From: a virus
Virus record (IMG/VR): IMGVR_UViG_3300025292_000108
Coordinates: 1-20,197 of that record
Reading direction: 5' to 3' (one strand)
Length of the DNA stretch: 20,197 nucleotides
The notes under the pieces: generated by a model
What the model was told of the DNA's origin: nothing
What the model saw: only the letters and a program-made list of their open reading frames with translations
Databases searched by the model: none
Program-made: the position numbers and the translations under genes
In this document: positions 13,992-20,197 of the stretch, one piece after another
Layout of the letters: each line of letters starts with the position of its first letter
Position numbering within the stretch: position 1 is the first letter of the stretch

Positions 13992-15098
13992 TCAGCTCAA
14001 ACCCAGCAGCGCCTTCTTCTCGTCCGCGCTCAGCCAGTCCGCCGCCGACACCTCGCGCCACAGCGCCATCCGGTCCTCGGCCAGCGCGGGCACCCGATCG
14101 AGATCGACGCGCAGTTCCGCACTCTCGAACCACCCCGACAGCCCTTGCGCCACCGCCCCCAGTATCTTCGCGCAAAGCGGCAGCACCGTCAGCCGCCACA
14201 GCGCGCGATTGGCCTCGCGATAATTGGCGTAGGTCGCGTCCCCGGGCAGCCCGAGCAGCATCGGCGGCACGCCGAAGGCCATCGCGATCTCGCGCGCGCT
14301 CGAATCCTTGAGCGCGAGAAAATCCATCTCCGCCGGCGACAGCGACAAGGCCTGCCACTTCAGCCCGCCCTCCAGCAGCAAAGGCCGGCCCGCATTCGCC
14401 CCGCCCGCAAAACTCTCGGCCAGTTCCTCGCGCAGCCGGTCGACCTGCTCGGCCGACAAAGGCATCCCCTTGTCGCCCGGATCATGCACCAGCGCTCCCG
14501 AAGGCCGCGCCGCATTCTCCAGCAGCGCCGCATTCCACTTCGCCGCCGCATTATGCGCCGCAATCGCGCCCGAAGCCGCACCGAGACACCCCGCCCCATA
14601 ATGATCGTCGAGCGGATGCAGCGCCTTCACATGCACCACCGCGACGCGCCCCGCGCCATCCTCGGCGGGCAACACTGCCGCCGACCCGCCGGCCTTGTAG
14701 CGATAAGCCACCGGCCACCCGCGCGCGTCCGCCTCCACCGTCACCCGCTCGGGCCGCAGCGCAAACAGCTCCGCCGGCGCCCCCGCGCCATCGGTCAGTA
14801 TCTGCACATAGCCATTGCCGTGCAGCAGCAACTGCGACGCGAGCGTTTCGACGAGCCCCTGTCCGCCCGACGTCGCGCCGACCAGCGCCGCCAAGCCCGG
14901 ATCGCTCGCCACCAAGGGCGCGCTGCCCGCAGCTTCAGCCACCAGCCGCACCGCCCGCTGCACGATCGCATTGGACAGATAGCCCTCGCGAACCTGCGCC
15001 TCCCACGACAAAGGCGCAGGCGCACTCCAGTTCCCATACACACGCGACAAAGCGGGCCGCGCAACACCCTGCGCGGCCTTGCGGCCAAACCAGTTCAT
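13992..15098 (-). CDS. HK97-family portal protein (g3-like)
   Basis: This 368-aa protein matches the HK97 portal family. Its landmarks, in order, are AIVQRAVRLVAEAAGSAPL (44-62), LLLHGNGYVQIL (about 90-101), ELFALRPERVTV, and KDSSAREIAMAFGVPPMLLG followed by LPGDATYANYREANRALWR. Twelve copies form the ring through which DNA enters the head; the protein binds the large terminase and later the g6 connector. ATG 15098 has AGGAG six to seven bases upstream. It is slightly shorter than many phage portals but normal for GTA clusters. It is separated from the terminase by 114 bases and from the next gene by 112 bases, the only loose spacings among the first genes; both gaps hold palindromic repeats. 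Confidence 0.95.
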   Translation of the reverse strand: MNWFGRKAAQGVARPALSRVYGNWSAPAPLSWEAQVREGYLSNAIVQRAVRLVAEAAGSAPLVASDPGLAALVGATSGGQGLVETLASQLLLHGNGYVQILTDGAGAPAELFALRPERVTVEADARGWPVAYRYKAGGSAAVLPAEDGAGRVAVVHVKALHPLDDHYGAGCLGAASGAIAAHNAAAKWNAALLENAARPSGALVHDPGDKGMPLSAEQVDRLREELAESFAGGANAGRPLLLEGGLKWQALSLSPAEMDFLALKDSSAREIAMAFGVPPMLLGLPGDATYANYREANRALWRLTVLPLCAKILGAVAQGLSGWFESAELRVDLDRVPALAEDRMALWREVSAADWLSADEKKALLGLS

Positions 15099-15147
15099 GA
15101 TGATCTCCTGTTATCGTGCCCGCGACACCGCGATCCGAACCAACGTC

Positions 15148-15168
15148 ACCCCGGGCTTGACCCGGGGT
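15148..15168. repeat. REP-like palindrome in the terminase/portal gap
   Basis: ACCCCGGG-CTTGA-CCCGGGGT is a perfect 8-bp inverted repeat with a 5-base loop, preceded by GTC and followed by CCCGCT. This form is widespread between genes in sphingomonads and related bacteria. It lies between the terminase stop and the portal ribosome-binding site. It is probably an interspersed repeat that inserted here or was retained. Confidence 0.65.
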
Positions 15169-15212
15169 CCCGCTGCGAGCCGAGCGAACCGGCGCAGCGA
15201 ACAGCAACCAAA

Positions 15213-16547
15213 TCAAACCCGCGTCACCCCCGGCGCCCGCCCCCTCTTCAACCCCTCCAGCAAAGCCGCAAGCGCCCACACACACGCATCCGCCCGGTCG
15301 GGCGAGCGCCCCGGCCCCGCATAGCCGCCGCCCACCTGCAACCCGCAGAGCTGGTCCTCCAGCGCGGCAAACACGCCCGCATGCACCACCTGCCCGCGCT
15401 CGTAAGCGATCGCGACCGGCTCCGCGCGCCGCGCCTTGCCGACGCTCGCGTGCACCGGCACCACCGGCAGCGTACAGTCGGCTTGGCGCAGCGTCGCCTC
15501 GACCATATCGCCGCCCATATTGTTCTCGGCGACGATCCGGTCGGCGCCCCAGCGCGCCGCCGCCGCCGCGACCGCCTGCGCCCACACCCCCGGCGGCGGA
15601 TTTTCGACGCTCGCATCCTCGACCACCGCGAGCCGTCCATCGCGCAGCAGCGCCGCCACCACGATCCCGCACGCATCGCCATGCGCCGTCGCCGGCGGAT
15701 CGACGCCGATGATCACGCGCACCGGTTTGCCGATGCTGTCCGCCGCGACGCGGCAACGCTCGATCAGCCCGCGTGTCCACAGCGCGCCCTCGACGTCTTC
15801 CAGCAACTCGCCATCGAGCTCCTGCCGCCCGAGCCGCGTCCCGCCGTAACTCGCGACCATCGCCTCGACGAAATTCGACGGCAGATAGGGATTGTCGTTC
15901 GTTCCGCCGCGCGTCTCCACAAACCTCGGCAGCGCCATGATCCGCCGCATCAGCGCGGTGGGCCGCGGCGTCGTTGTCACCAGCACCCGAGGATTATCGC
16001 CCAGCCGCAGCCCCATCATCAGATTATCCCATGCCGCATCGCCGCGCGGCCATTTCGCCAGCTCGTCGCACCAGGCGACATGATGCTCGGGGCCGCGCAA
16101 ATTTTCCGCCGCCGCCGCCGAATAGAGCGTTGCAACCGCGCCGCTCTCGAAATGCAGCTCGCGCCGCCCGCCGACCCAGCGCGGTTCCTCTTCCGACCGC
16201 GCGACCGCGAGCAATCCGCTCGGCCCCTCGATCATCACCCGCTGCCCGTCGGCATCGTTCGCCGCGACGAGCGCGATCCGCGCACCGGGCACCATCCGCG
16301 CCCATTCGCTGATCCACTCCGCCCCCGCGCGCGTCTTGCCGAACCCGCGCCCGGCGCGGATCATCCAGATGCGCCAGTCGCCCGGCGGCTCGCATTGCCC
16401 GTCCTGCGCCCAGCCCTGCCAACGCTCGATCAGCTCGCGCCGGTGCCGTGCCGACAGGTCGCGCATCAGCCGCCGGAGCTGGCCCGGGCTCAGCCCCGAC
16501 AATATTTTCAGGACGCCGCCAACGACGTCGCGCACCGCCTGCGCCAT
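15213..16547 (-). CDS. Phage/GTA large terminase subunit (g2-like)
   Basis: This 444-aa protein is the ATP-driven DNA packaging motor and nuclease. The Walker A region is RAGRGFGKT (residues 64-72); Walker B is HHVAWCDE with Asp161-Glu162; the coupling motif is VLVTTTP (188-194). The C-terminal RNase H-like nuclease has acidic residues Asp283 (IIGVDPP), Glu341 (IVAENNMGGDMV) and Asp420 (DRADACVWAL). It belongs to the terminase_6 / COG5323 type used by GTAs and many headful-packaging phages. The start at 16547 lies three bases after the small terminase stop; the Shine-Dalgarno is poor, so coupling is likely. All key residues are present, so the motor appears functional. Confidence 0.96.
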   Translation of the reverse strand: MAQAVRDVVGGVLKILSGLSPGQLRRLMRDLSARHRRELIERWQGWAQDGQCEPPGDWRIWMIRAGRGFGKTRAGAEWISEWARMVPGARIALVAANDADGQRVMIEGPSGLLAVARSEEEPRWVGGRRELHFESGAVATLYSAAAAENLRGPEHHVAWCDELAKWPRGDAAWDNLMMGLRLGDNPRVLVTTTPRPTALMRRIMALPRFVETRGGTNDNPYLPSNFVEAMVASYGGTRLGRQELDGELLEDVEGALWTRGLIERCRVAADSIGKPVRVIIGVDPPATAHGDACGIVVAALLRDGRLAVVEDASVENPPPGVWAQAVAAAAARWGADRIVAENNMGGDMVEATLRQADCTLPVVPVHASVGKARRAEPVAIAYERGQVVHAGVFAALEDQLCGLQVGGGYAGPGRSPDRADACVWALAALLEGLKRGRAPGVTRV

Positions 16548-16550
16548 CGG

Positions 16551-17069
16551 TCACAGCTGCTCCCAGCCGCGCTGGCGGCGCAGTATCGCCAATCGCTTCA
16601 GGATCGCTTCGTCGGTCTCTTCCGAGGTCGGCATCGGCCCCCTCCCCCGCCGGTTGGATCGGAACCCGCCGCTGCGAACGCTCTCCGCGTGCCGCCGCAT
16701 CAGGCGAAGCGCCTGCTCCATCGTCATCGGTTCGATGACCGGCCGCGCCGCCCCTTCTCCCCCTTCGTCCTCATCGGCGCGGCGACCTTCGACCACCGCT
16801 AGCGCCGCCTGCACCAGCCCCATTTCGAGCCGGCGATACCCCTCGTCGAGCGCGCCCTGCCATGCCGCGGCAAAGGCGGCATCGCGCTGGCGGATCCGAT
16901 AGAATGTCGTGACCGCGACCCCCGTGCGTTCGGCCGACAGCCTGATGTTGCAGGTCTCGCCCAGATGCTCGATGAAATCGTCGCGCTTGCGCTGCGAAAT
17001 CGCGCGCGGCGACGGCCTCTTCTTTGCCAGCAACTGATTCTTCGTACCCCCCACCACCATCTCATCCAT
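16551..17069 (-). CDS. GTA g1-like small terminase subunit
   Basis: This 172-aa protein is placed as small terminase because it directly precedes the large terminase. It also carries a helix-turn-helix (IRLSAERTGVAVTTFYRIRQ, from residue 42) followed by AFAAAWQGALDEGYRRLEMG, a layout seen in GTA g1 proteins and TerS-like regulators. The middle is acidic and low-complexity (RRADEDEGGEGAARP). The C-terminus is helical and basic (EAILKRLAILRRQRGWEQL), suited to contact the large subunit. The ATG at 17069 is preferred because GGAGAC lies about eight bases upstream; the frame is open to an ATG at 17111, which lacks a ribosome-binding site. It is the first gene of the cluster. Confidence 0.82.
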   Translation of the reverse strand: MDEMVVGGTKNQLLAKKRPSPRAISQRKRDDFIEHLGETCNIRLSAERTGVAVTTFYRIRQRDAAFAAAWQGALDEGYRRLEMGLVQAALAVVEGRRADEDEGGEGAARPVIEPMTMEQALRLMRRHAESVRSGGFRSNRRGRGPMPTSEETDEAILKRLAILRRQRGWEQL

Positions 17070-17147
17070 CGCCCGTCTCCAAAGCAATCGGGCCGGAACG
17101 CCCTCCCGCATCGGAAAGGCGCCGGCCCGACTCGCAATTCTTCATGA

Positions 17148-17183
17148 TGTGACACTTGTGCCACAACAGCGTCACGATGTCAA
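17148..17183 (-). promoter_or_regulatory. Candidate cluster promoter with overlapping palindromic operator
   Basis: On the minus strand a perfect TTGACA (17183-17178) lies in the 233-base gap upstream of the small terminase gene, with an A/T-rich stretch just before it. At the expected -10 distance (17160-17155) the sequence is CACAAG, a poor -10. That site falls inside the near-perfect palindrome TGTGGCAC-AA-GTGTCACA (17148-17165, 7 of 8 pairs). A good -35, a poor -10 and an overlapping dyad suggest a promoter that needs an activator or is held by a repressor. The rest of the gap (17184-17302) shows no clear gene or terminator. Confidence 0.5.
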
Positions 17184-17302
17184 GAAAAATAACCGATTTG
17201 GTAAAGTCTCGAACGGCCAAGGTCCGGGCCCCGGCGCAGGACGACATCCGGTCGATGCACCAACCCGGTCGGGAAGGCTTTCAGATCACCGCCTGCAACC
17301 CG

Positions 17303-20197
17303 TTATTTGCCCGCCTTGTCGCTCACCGCCTTGATCACCAGCGCCCGGTCGTCGACCAGATAGCGCTTCGCGAGCGCCTGCAACTCGGCCGGCGTCGCCG
17401 CCTCGACCTCGCCGATCCCCTTACGGCTGCGGTCGAGGCGATCGGCGTGGCTCGTCGCCTCGGCGACATAGTTCAGCCAATAGCTGTTCTCGCGCCGCGA
17501 CTTCACCATCGCTTCGAGCAGCGGTTTGCGCGCGCGGTCGAGCAGATCGGCGTCGACGGGCTTGTCGCGCAGCTCCTTCGCGATGGCGAAGATCGCCGCG
17601 CGCGTCGTCGCGAGATCCTTGTAGTCGACATTGCTCGCGGCGAAGAGATGGCCATAGCCCGGAAACTCGTCCGACAGGCTCGCTGCAGCGCCGGGGCTGT
17701 AGCTTTCGCCCAGCTTCTCGCGCAGTTCCTCGGTCAGCTTGAGCTGCATCGCGCGCGCAAGCAGGTTGAGGCGCATCGCCTCGCCAAGGTCGCTGTCGTC
17801 GCGCGCCGGCCAATAGACGCGCAGCTCGGCCTGTTCGGCGGGGCCCTTGTGGATCAGCGTGCGTTCGCTGCGGTCGGTTGCGAACGCTCGGATCCGCGCC
17901 TCGGCGCGCGGATCGAAGGCGGCGCGACGCTCGGGCAGCGCGCCGAAGGTCGCCGCGATCGCGTCGATCGCCGACTGCTCGCCGATATCGCCGACGACGC
18001 CGATCTCGATCGCACCATGCGTGAAACTGTCGGCGATCGCGGGTTTGAGCTGCGCCCAGTCGAGCGCCATCACCTTGCCCAGCGGCGGCGTCTGCGAACG
18101 CGGGTCGTCATTGGCGAGGATACCCCCCGCATCGCGCCCGAGCACCGCCGCCGGGGTCGCGTCGTTCGCGGCATATTGCTGCGGCAGCACGCGGCGGATC
18201 AGCGCGAGCCCGTCGGCACGATAGCCCGGATGCGTGAGATAGGCCGCCATCAGCTTCGCCTGCAGCGCGAAATCCTCGGGCGAGGTCACCGCCGAGCCGC
18301 CGAAGGCGTCGGTCGAGTTGCCGAACACCGGGCTGATCGTCTTGCCGGCAAGGATCGAGCGCAGCTCGTCGAGGCTGTGCGCCTCGAGCCCGCCGAGCAT
18401 CAGCGAACCCGCGAGCGACACCTTCGTCGGATCGTCGCGCGTCGCGAGCAGATTGCCGCCGTCGACGCGCAGCGACAGCATGACCTTGTCCTTCTGGAAA
18501 TCGGTCGTCTTGATGTTGAGCATCACATTGTTGGCGAAACGGATGCGGCGGATGCCCAGATCGTCGACGCGTTCGTCGCTGACGATCGTACCGGGCGTAC
18601 CGAAACTGTCATAGGCGAAGGCCGCGTTCGCCGCCGCGGCGGGCGCCGCGACCGCAACCTTCGCCGATGCCTGCAGATCGGCGAGGATCGCCGGCGTCCC
18701 GCCCTCGACGGGCTTTTTGGTCGTGACGCGCACCAGCGGCGGGCTCAGCCCGTCCATGCGCGCGCGGAACGCCGCGGTGACCGTTGCGGCGCTCAACGCC
18801 GGCGCGGTCGCCTCGAACAGCGCCTGCGAGGTTTCTGGGCGCGCAAAGACGAAATCGCCCTCGGCCGCCGACACCAGCGCGTCGGCGAGCGCGTCGCTGC
18901 GCCGCGTCGTCACACCCGCGACAGCGTTTTTGTACGCGGTGCGGCGGTTCGCAACCTGCTCGTCGACCTCGGCCTGCGTGAAGCCATGTTCGAGCGCGCG
19001 GCGCTGTTCCTGCTCGACGAGCGCGAGCGCCTCTTTCCACGCGCCCTCCTTCGCGACCGCGCCGATCGTGACCTGGTCGAATTTCTTCCACCCCTCGGCG
19101 TCGCTGAAATAGCCGGTCAGGATCGGCGAATCCTCGTTCAGCGCGATTTTCGCCAGCCGGCGGCTGATGATCGCCTCGCCGACATCCTCGGCGAGCTTGC
19201 GCGCGCGCTTCGCCTTGGTGTCGGGCTCGTCGACCCATGGTTTGAAGCTCGCGATCGTCACCGAATCCTGGATCGCGGGATCGACGAAATCGTCGGCTGC
19301 GGCCGCACGCCCGTAATCGACATTGCCGATTTCGGGGTCGGCGCCGGCAGGGCCGCGGCCCTTCCAGTCGGCGAAGCGCGCCCTGATCTTCGCCTCGACC
19401 GCCGCGGGGTCGAAATCGCCGACCATCACCAAAGTCGCGCGCTCGGGGCGATAATAACGATCGTAAAGGTCGCGCAGCCGCGCCGCGGGCGCGGTCTTGA
19501 TCACCTCTTCGGTGCCGACGGGGATACGGTTGGCGACGTTCATCCCCTTCATCTGGAAATCGAGCTGGTCGATCAGGCTGCGCAGCTGATAGGTGTCGCG
19601 CGCGCGCCGTTCGGACAGGATGATCCCGCGCTCGCGGTCGACTGCGGCGGGGTCGATCGTCAGCTCGCTCCCCGTCTCGCGCATCAGCATCAGCCCGGTG
19701 TCGATCAGGTCGTCCGACGCATTGGGCAGGTCGAGCTTGTACACCGTCTCGTCGAACCCGGTCGACGCATTGGTATCGGCGCCGAACGCGAGGCCCTTGC
19801 GTTCGAGCAGCTTGATCATCTCGCCCTCGGGAACGCCCTTCGAGCCGTTGAATGCCATATGTTCGAGGAAGTGCGCCAGACCCCGCTGGTCCTCGGCCTC
19901 GGCAAAACTGCCGACGGCAAAGCGCATGCGCAGCACGACGCTGTCCTTCGGCGTGCTGTTCTTTAGCAGCGCATATTTCATCCCGTTGGGCAGCACGCCA
20001 AAGACGATGTTCGGATCGACCGACACGTCGCTCGCCGCGAAGTTCCATGCCTTTGCCGCCTCGCCCTGCGGATTGACCGCTGCGGGCGCGGCGGCTTTCG
20101 CTGCCGCGTCCCTCGCATGGGTCGGGGCGGTGCTGGCGATGAGGAGGACGAGGGGCGACAGCGCGGACGATGCGCGCCGGACGAGGGATTTGGTCAT
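17303..20197 (-). CDS. Periplasmic M16-family zinc metallopeptidase
   Basis: This 964-aa protein begins with a signal peptide (LSPLVLLIASTAPTHA, cleavage probably after Ala28). It has the inverted zinc motif HFLEH (His109, Glu112, His113) with the third ligand Glu189 in DRERGIILSE, 76 residues further on as expected for M16. The second half (from about 500, with MLNIKTTDFQKDKVMLSLRV) is the non-catalytic partner domain typical of long pitrilysin-type proteins, which close around peptides like a clam shell. LREKLGESYSPG near the C-terminus is the usual M16 C-domain signature. The ATG is the last codon of the window, so its promoter is outside. It belongs to the host chromosome and is separated from the phage-like cluster by the promoter gap. 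Confidence 0.95.
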   Translation of the reverse strand: MTKSLVRRASSALSPLVLLIASTAPTHARDAAAKAAAPAAVNPQGEAAKAWNFAASDVSVDPNIVFGVLPNGMKYALLKNSTPKDSVVLRMRFAVGSFAEAEDQRGLAHFLEHMAFNGSKGVPEGEMIKLLERKGLAFGADTNASTGFDETVYKLDLPNASDDLIDTGLMLMRETGSELTIDPAAVDRERGIILSERRARDTYQLRSLIDQLDFQMKGMNVANRIPVGTEEVIKTAPAARLRDLYDRYYRPERATLVMVGDFDPAAVEAKIRARFADWKGRGPAGADPEIGNVDYGRAAAADDFVDPAIQDSVTIASFKPWVDEPDTKAKRARKLAEDVGEAIISRRLAKIALNEDSPILTGYFSDAEGWKKFDQVTIGAVAKEGAWKEALALVEQEQRRALEHGFTQAEVDEQVANRRTAYKNAVAGVTTRRSDALADALVSAAEGDFVFARPETSQALFEATAPALSAATVTAAFRARMDGLSPPLVRVTTKKPVEGGTPAILADLQASAKVAVAAPAAAANAAFAYDSFGTPGTIVSDERVDDLGIRRIRFANNVMLNIKTTDFQKDKVMLSLRVDGGNLLATRDDPTKVSLAGSLMLGGLEAHSLDELRSILAGKTISPVFGNSTDAFGGSAVTSPEDFALQAKLMAAYLTHPGYRADGLALIRRVLPQQYAANDATPAAVLGRDAGGILANDDPRSQTPPLGKVMALDWAQLKPAIADSFTHGAIEIGVVGDIGEQSAIDAIAATFGALPERRAAFDPRAEARIRAFATDRSERTLIHKGPAEQAELRVYWPARDDSDLGEAMRLNLLARAMQLKLTEELREKLGESYSPGAAASLSDEFPGYGHLFAASNVDYKDLATTRAAIFAIAKELRDKPVDADLLDRARKPLLEAMVKSRRENSYWLNYVAEATSHADRLDRSRKGIGEVEAATPAELQALAKRYLVDDRALVIKAVSDKAGK

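Larger units (their letters stand above)
1055..17069 (-). mobile_element. RcGTA-like gene transfer agent structural cluster
   Basis: This is a run of minus-strand head, packaging, connector and tail genes in the order TerS, TerL, portal, g3.5-position protein, prohead protease, capsid, (fibre cassette), g6, g8, g9, g10, chaperone, g11, g12, g13, g14, g15, DUF2793. The order and the families of the g10, g12, g13 and g15 equivalents are those of alphaproteobacterial GTAs. No integrase, repressor, replication, holin or lysin gene and no flanking direct repeat was seen. The genes are tightly coupled and all frames are intact, which argues for maintenance by selection. A remnant or intact lambdoid-type prophage is the alternative, but it would normally carry integration and lysis functions nearby. 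Confidence 0.85.

Noticed and set aside
12732-16802. A 1,356-codon plus-strand open frame opposite capsid, portal and terminase genes
   Set aside because: It is an antisense shadow with Arg/Pro/His-rich composition and no recognisable fold; it crosses six real genes.
17070-17111. An extended small terminase start at 17111
   Set aside because: There is no Shine-Dalgarno before it, and the extra residues (REGVPARLLWRRA) are unlike the family start; the ATG at 17069 has GGAGAC.
17062-17145. A 27-aa leader peptide (starting MKNCESGRR) between the promoter dyad and TerS
   Set aside because: It has no ribosome-binding site and overlaps the TerS start out of frame; likely chance.
17148-17171. TGGCAC in the promoter gap as a sigma-54 (-24/-12) site
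   Set aside because: There is no GC-containing -12 element at the required distance; the bases are better explained as part of the palindrome.
1055-17302. Direct repeats, a tRNA or an integrase marking prophage att boundaries
   Set aside because: None found at the cluster edges within this window by eye; a repeat search over a wider region would be needed to exclude them.
17156-19966. A 936-codon plus-strand open frame opposite the M16 peptidase gene
   Set aside because: It mirrors codon bias on the other strand; there is no family resemblance and the M16 reading is certain.

Overview
The window looks like chromosomal DNA of a high-GC alphaproteobacterium in the Sphingomonadaceae, most like Sphingopyxis or Sphingomonas. 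The evidence is the base composition, the OmpA-family porin with a long proline linker, and palindromic repeats of a type common in that family. It is dominated by one compact minus-strand cluster (about 1055-17069) that is nearly collinear with the structural genes of the Rhodobacter capsulatus gene transfer agent (RcGTA). It is flanked by two ordinary chromosomal genes, an OmpA-family outer-membrane protein (partial, left edge) and a periplasmic M16 peptidase (right edge). No integrase, repressor, replication gene, lysis gene or tRNA/att boundary was seen. This favours a domesticated GTA-like element over an intact prophage.

Reading the cluster in its direction of transcription (right to left): small terminase (17069), large terminase, HK97 portal, a small membrane protein in the g3.5 position, HK97 prohead protease and major capsid protein. 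Next come three genes foreign to the RcGTA order: a tail-fibre protein with an intramolecular chaperone end, a 51-aa orphan and a fibre-tail adaptor. Then follow g6 head-tail connector, g8 tail terminator, g9 major tail tube, g10 and a second small tail-assembly chaperone, a very short g11 tape measure, g12 (DUF2460), g13 hub, g14 NlpC/P60 peptidase, a shortened g15 and a DUF2793 protein. Most neighbours overlap by 1-8 bases (ATGA, GTGA, TGATG), as in a translationally coupled operon.

The departures from the RcGTA plan are the main interest. (i) The TIM-barrel region expected inside g15 is absent there, while a roughly 560-residue N-terminal extension with TIM-barrel character sits on g12. 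(ii) A fibre cassette lies among the head genes, directly after the capsid gene. (iii) No g7 homologue is found. (iv) An antisense gene for a small exported helical protein, followed by a 15-bp perfect hairpin, splits the tail genes between g8 and g9. (v) A terminator or attenuator-like structure with two mutually exclusive hairpins follows the capsid gene. (vi) A consensus -35 box and an overlapping 18-bp palindrome lie upstream of the small terminase gene.

Together the genes would build a small HK97-type head, package DNA, and attach a short siphovirus-like tail with a peptidoglycan-cutting, surface-recognising tip. Lysis and regulatory functions are not encoded here and would have to act in trans. 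All assignments were made by reading the translated sequence; no database search was run.
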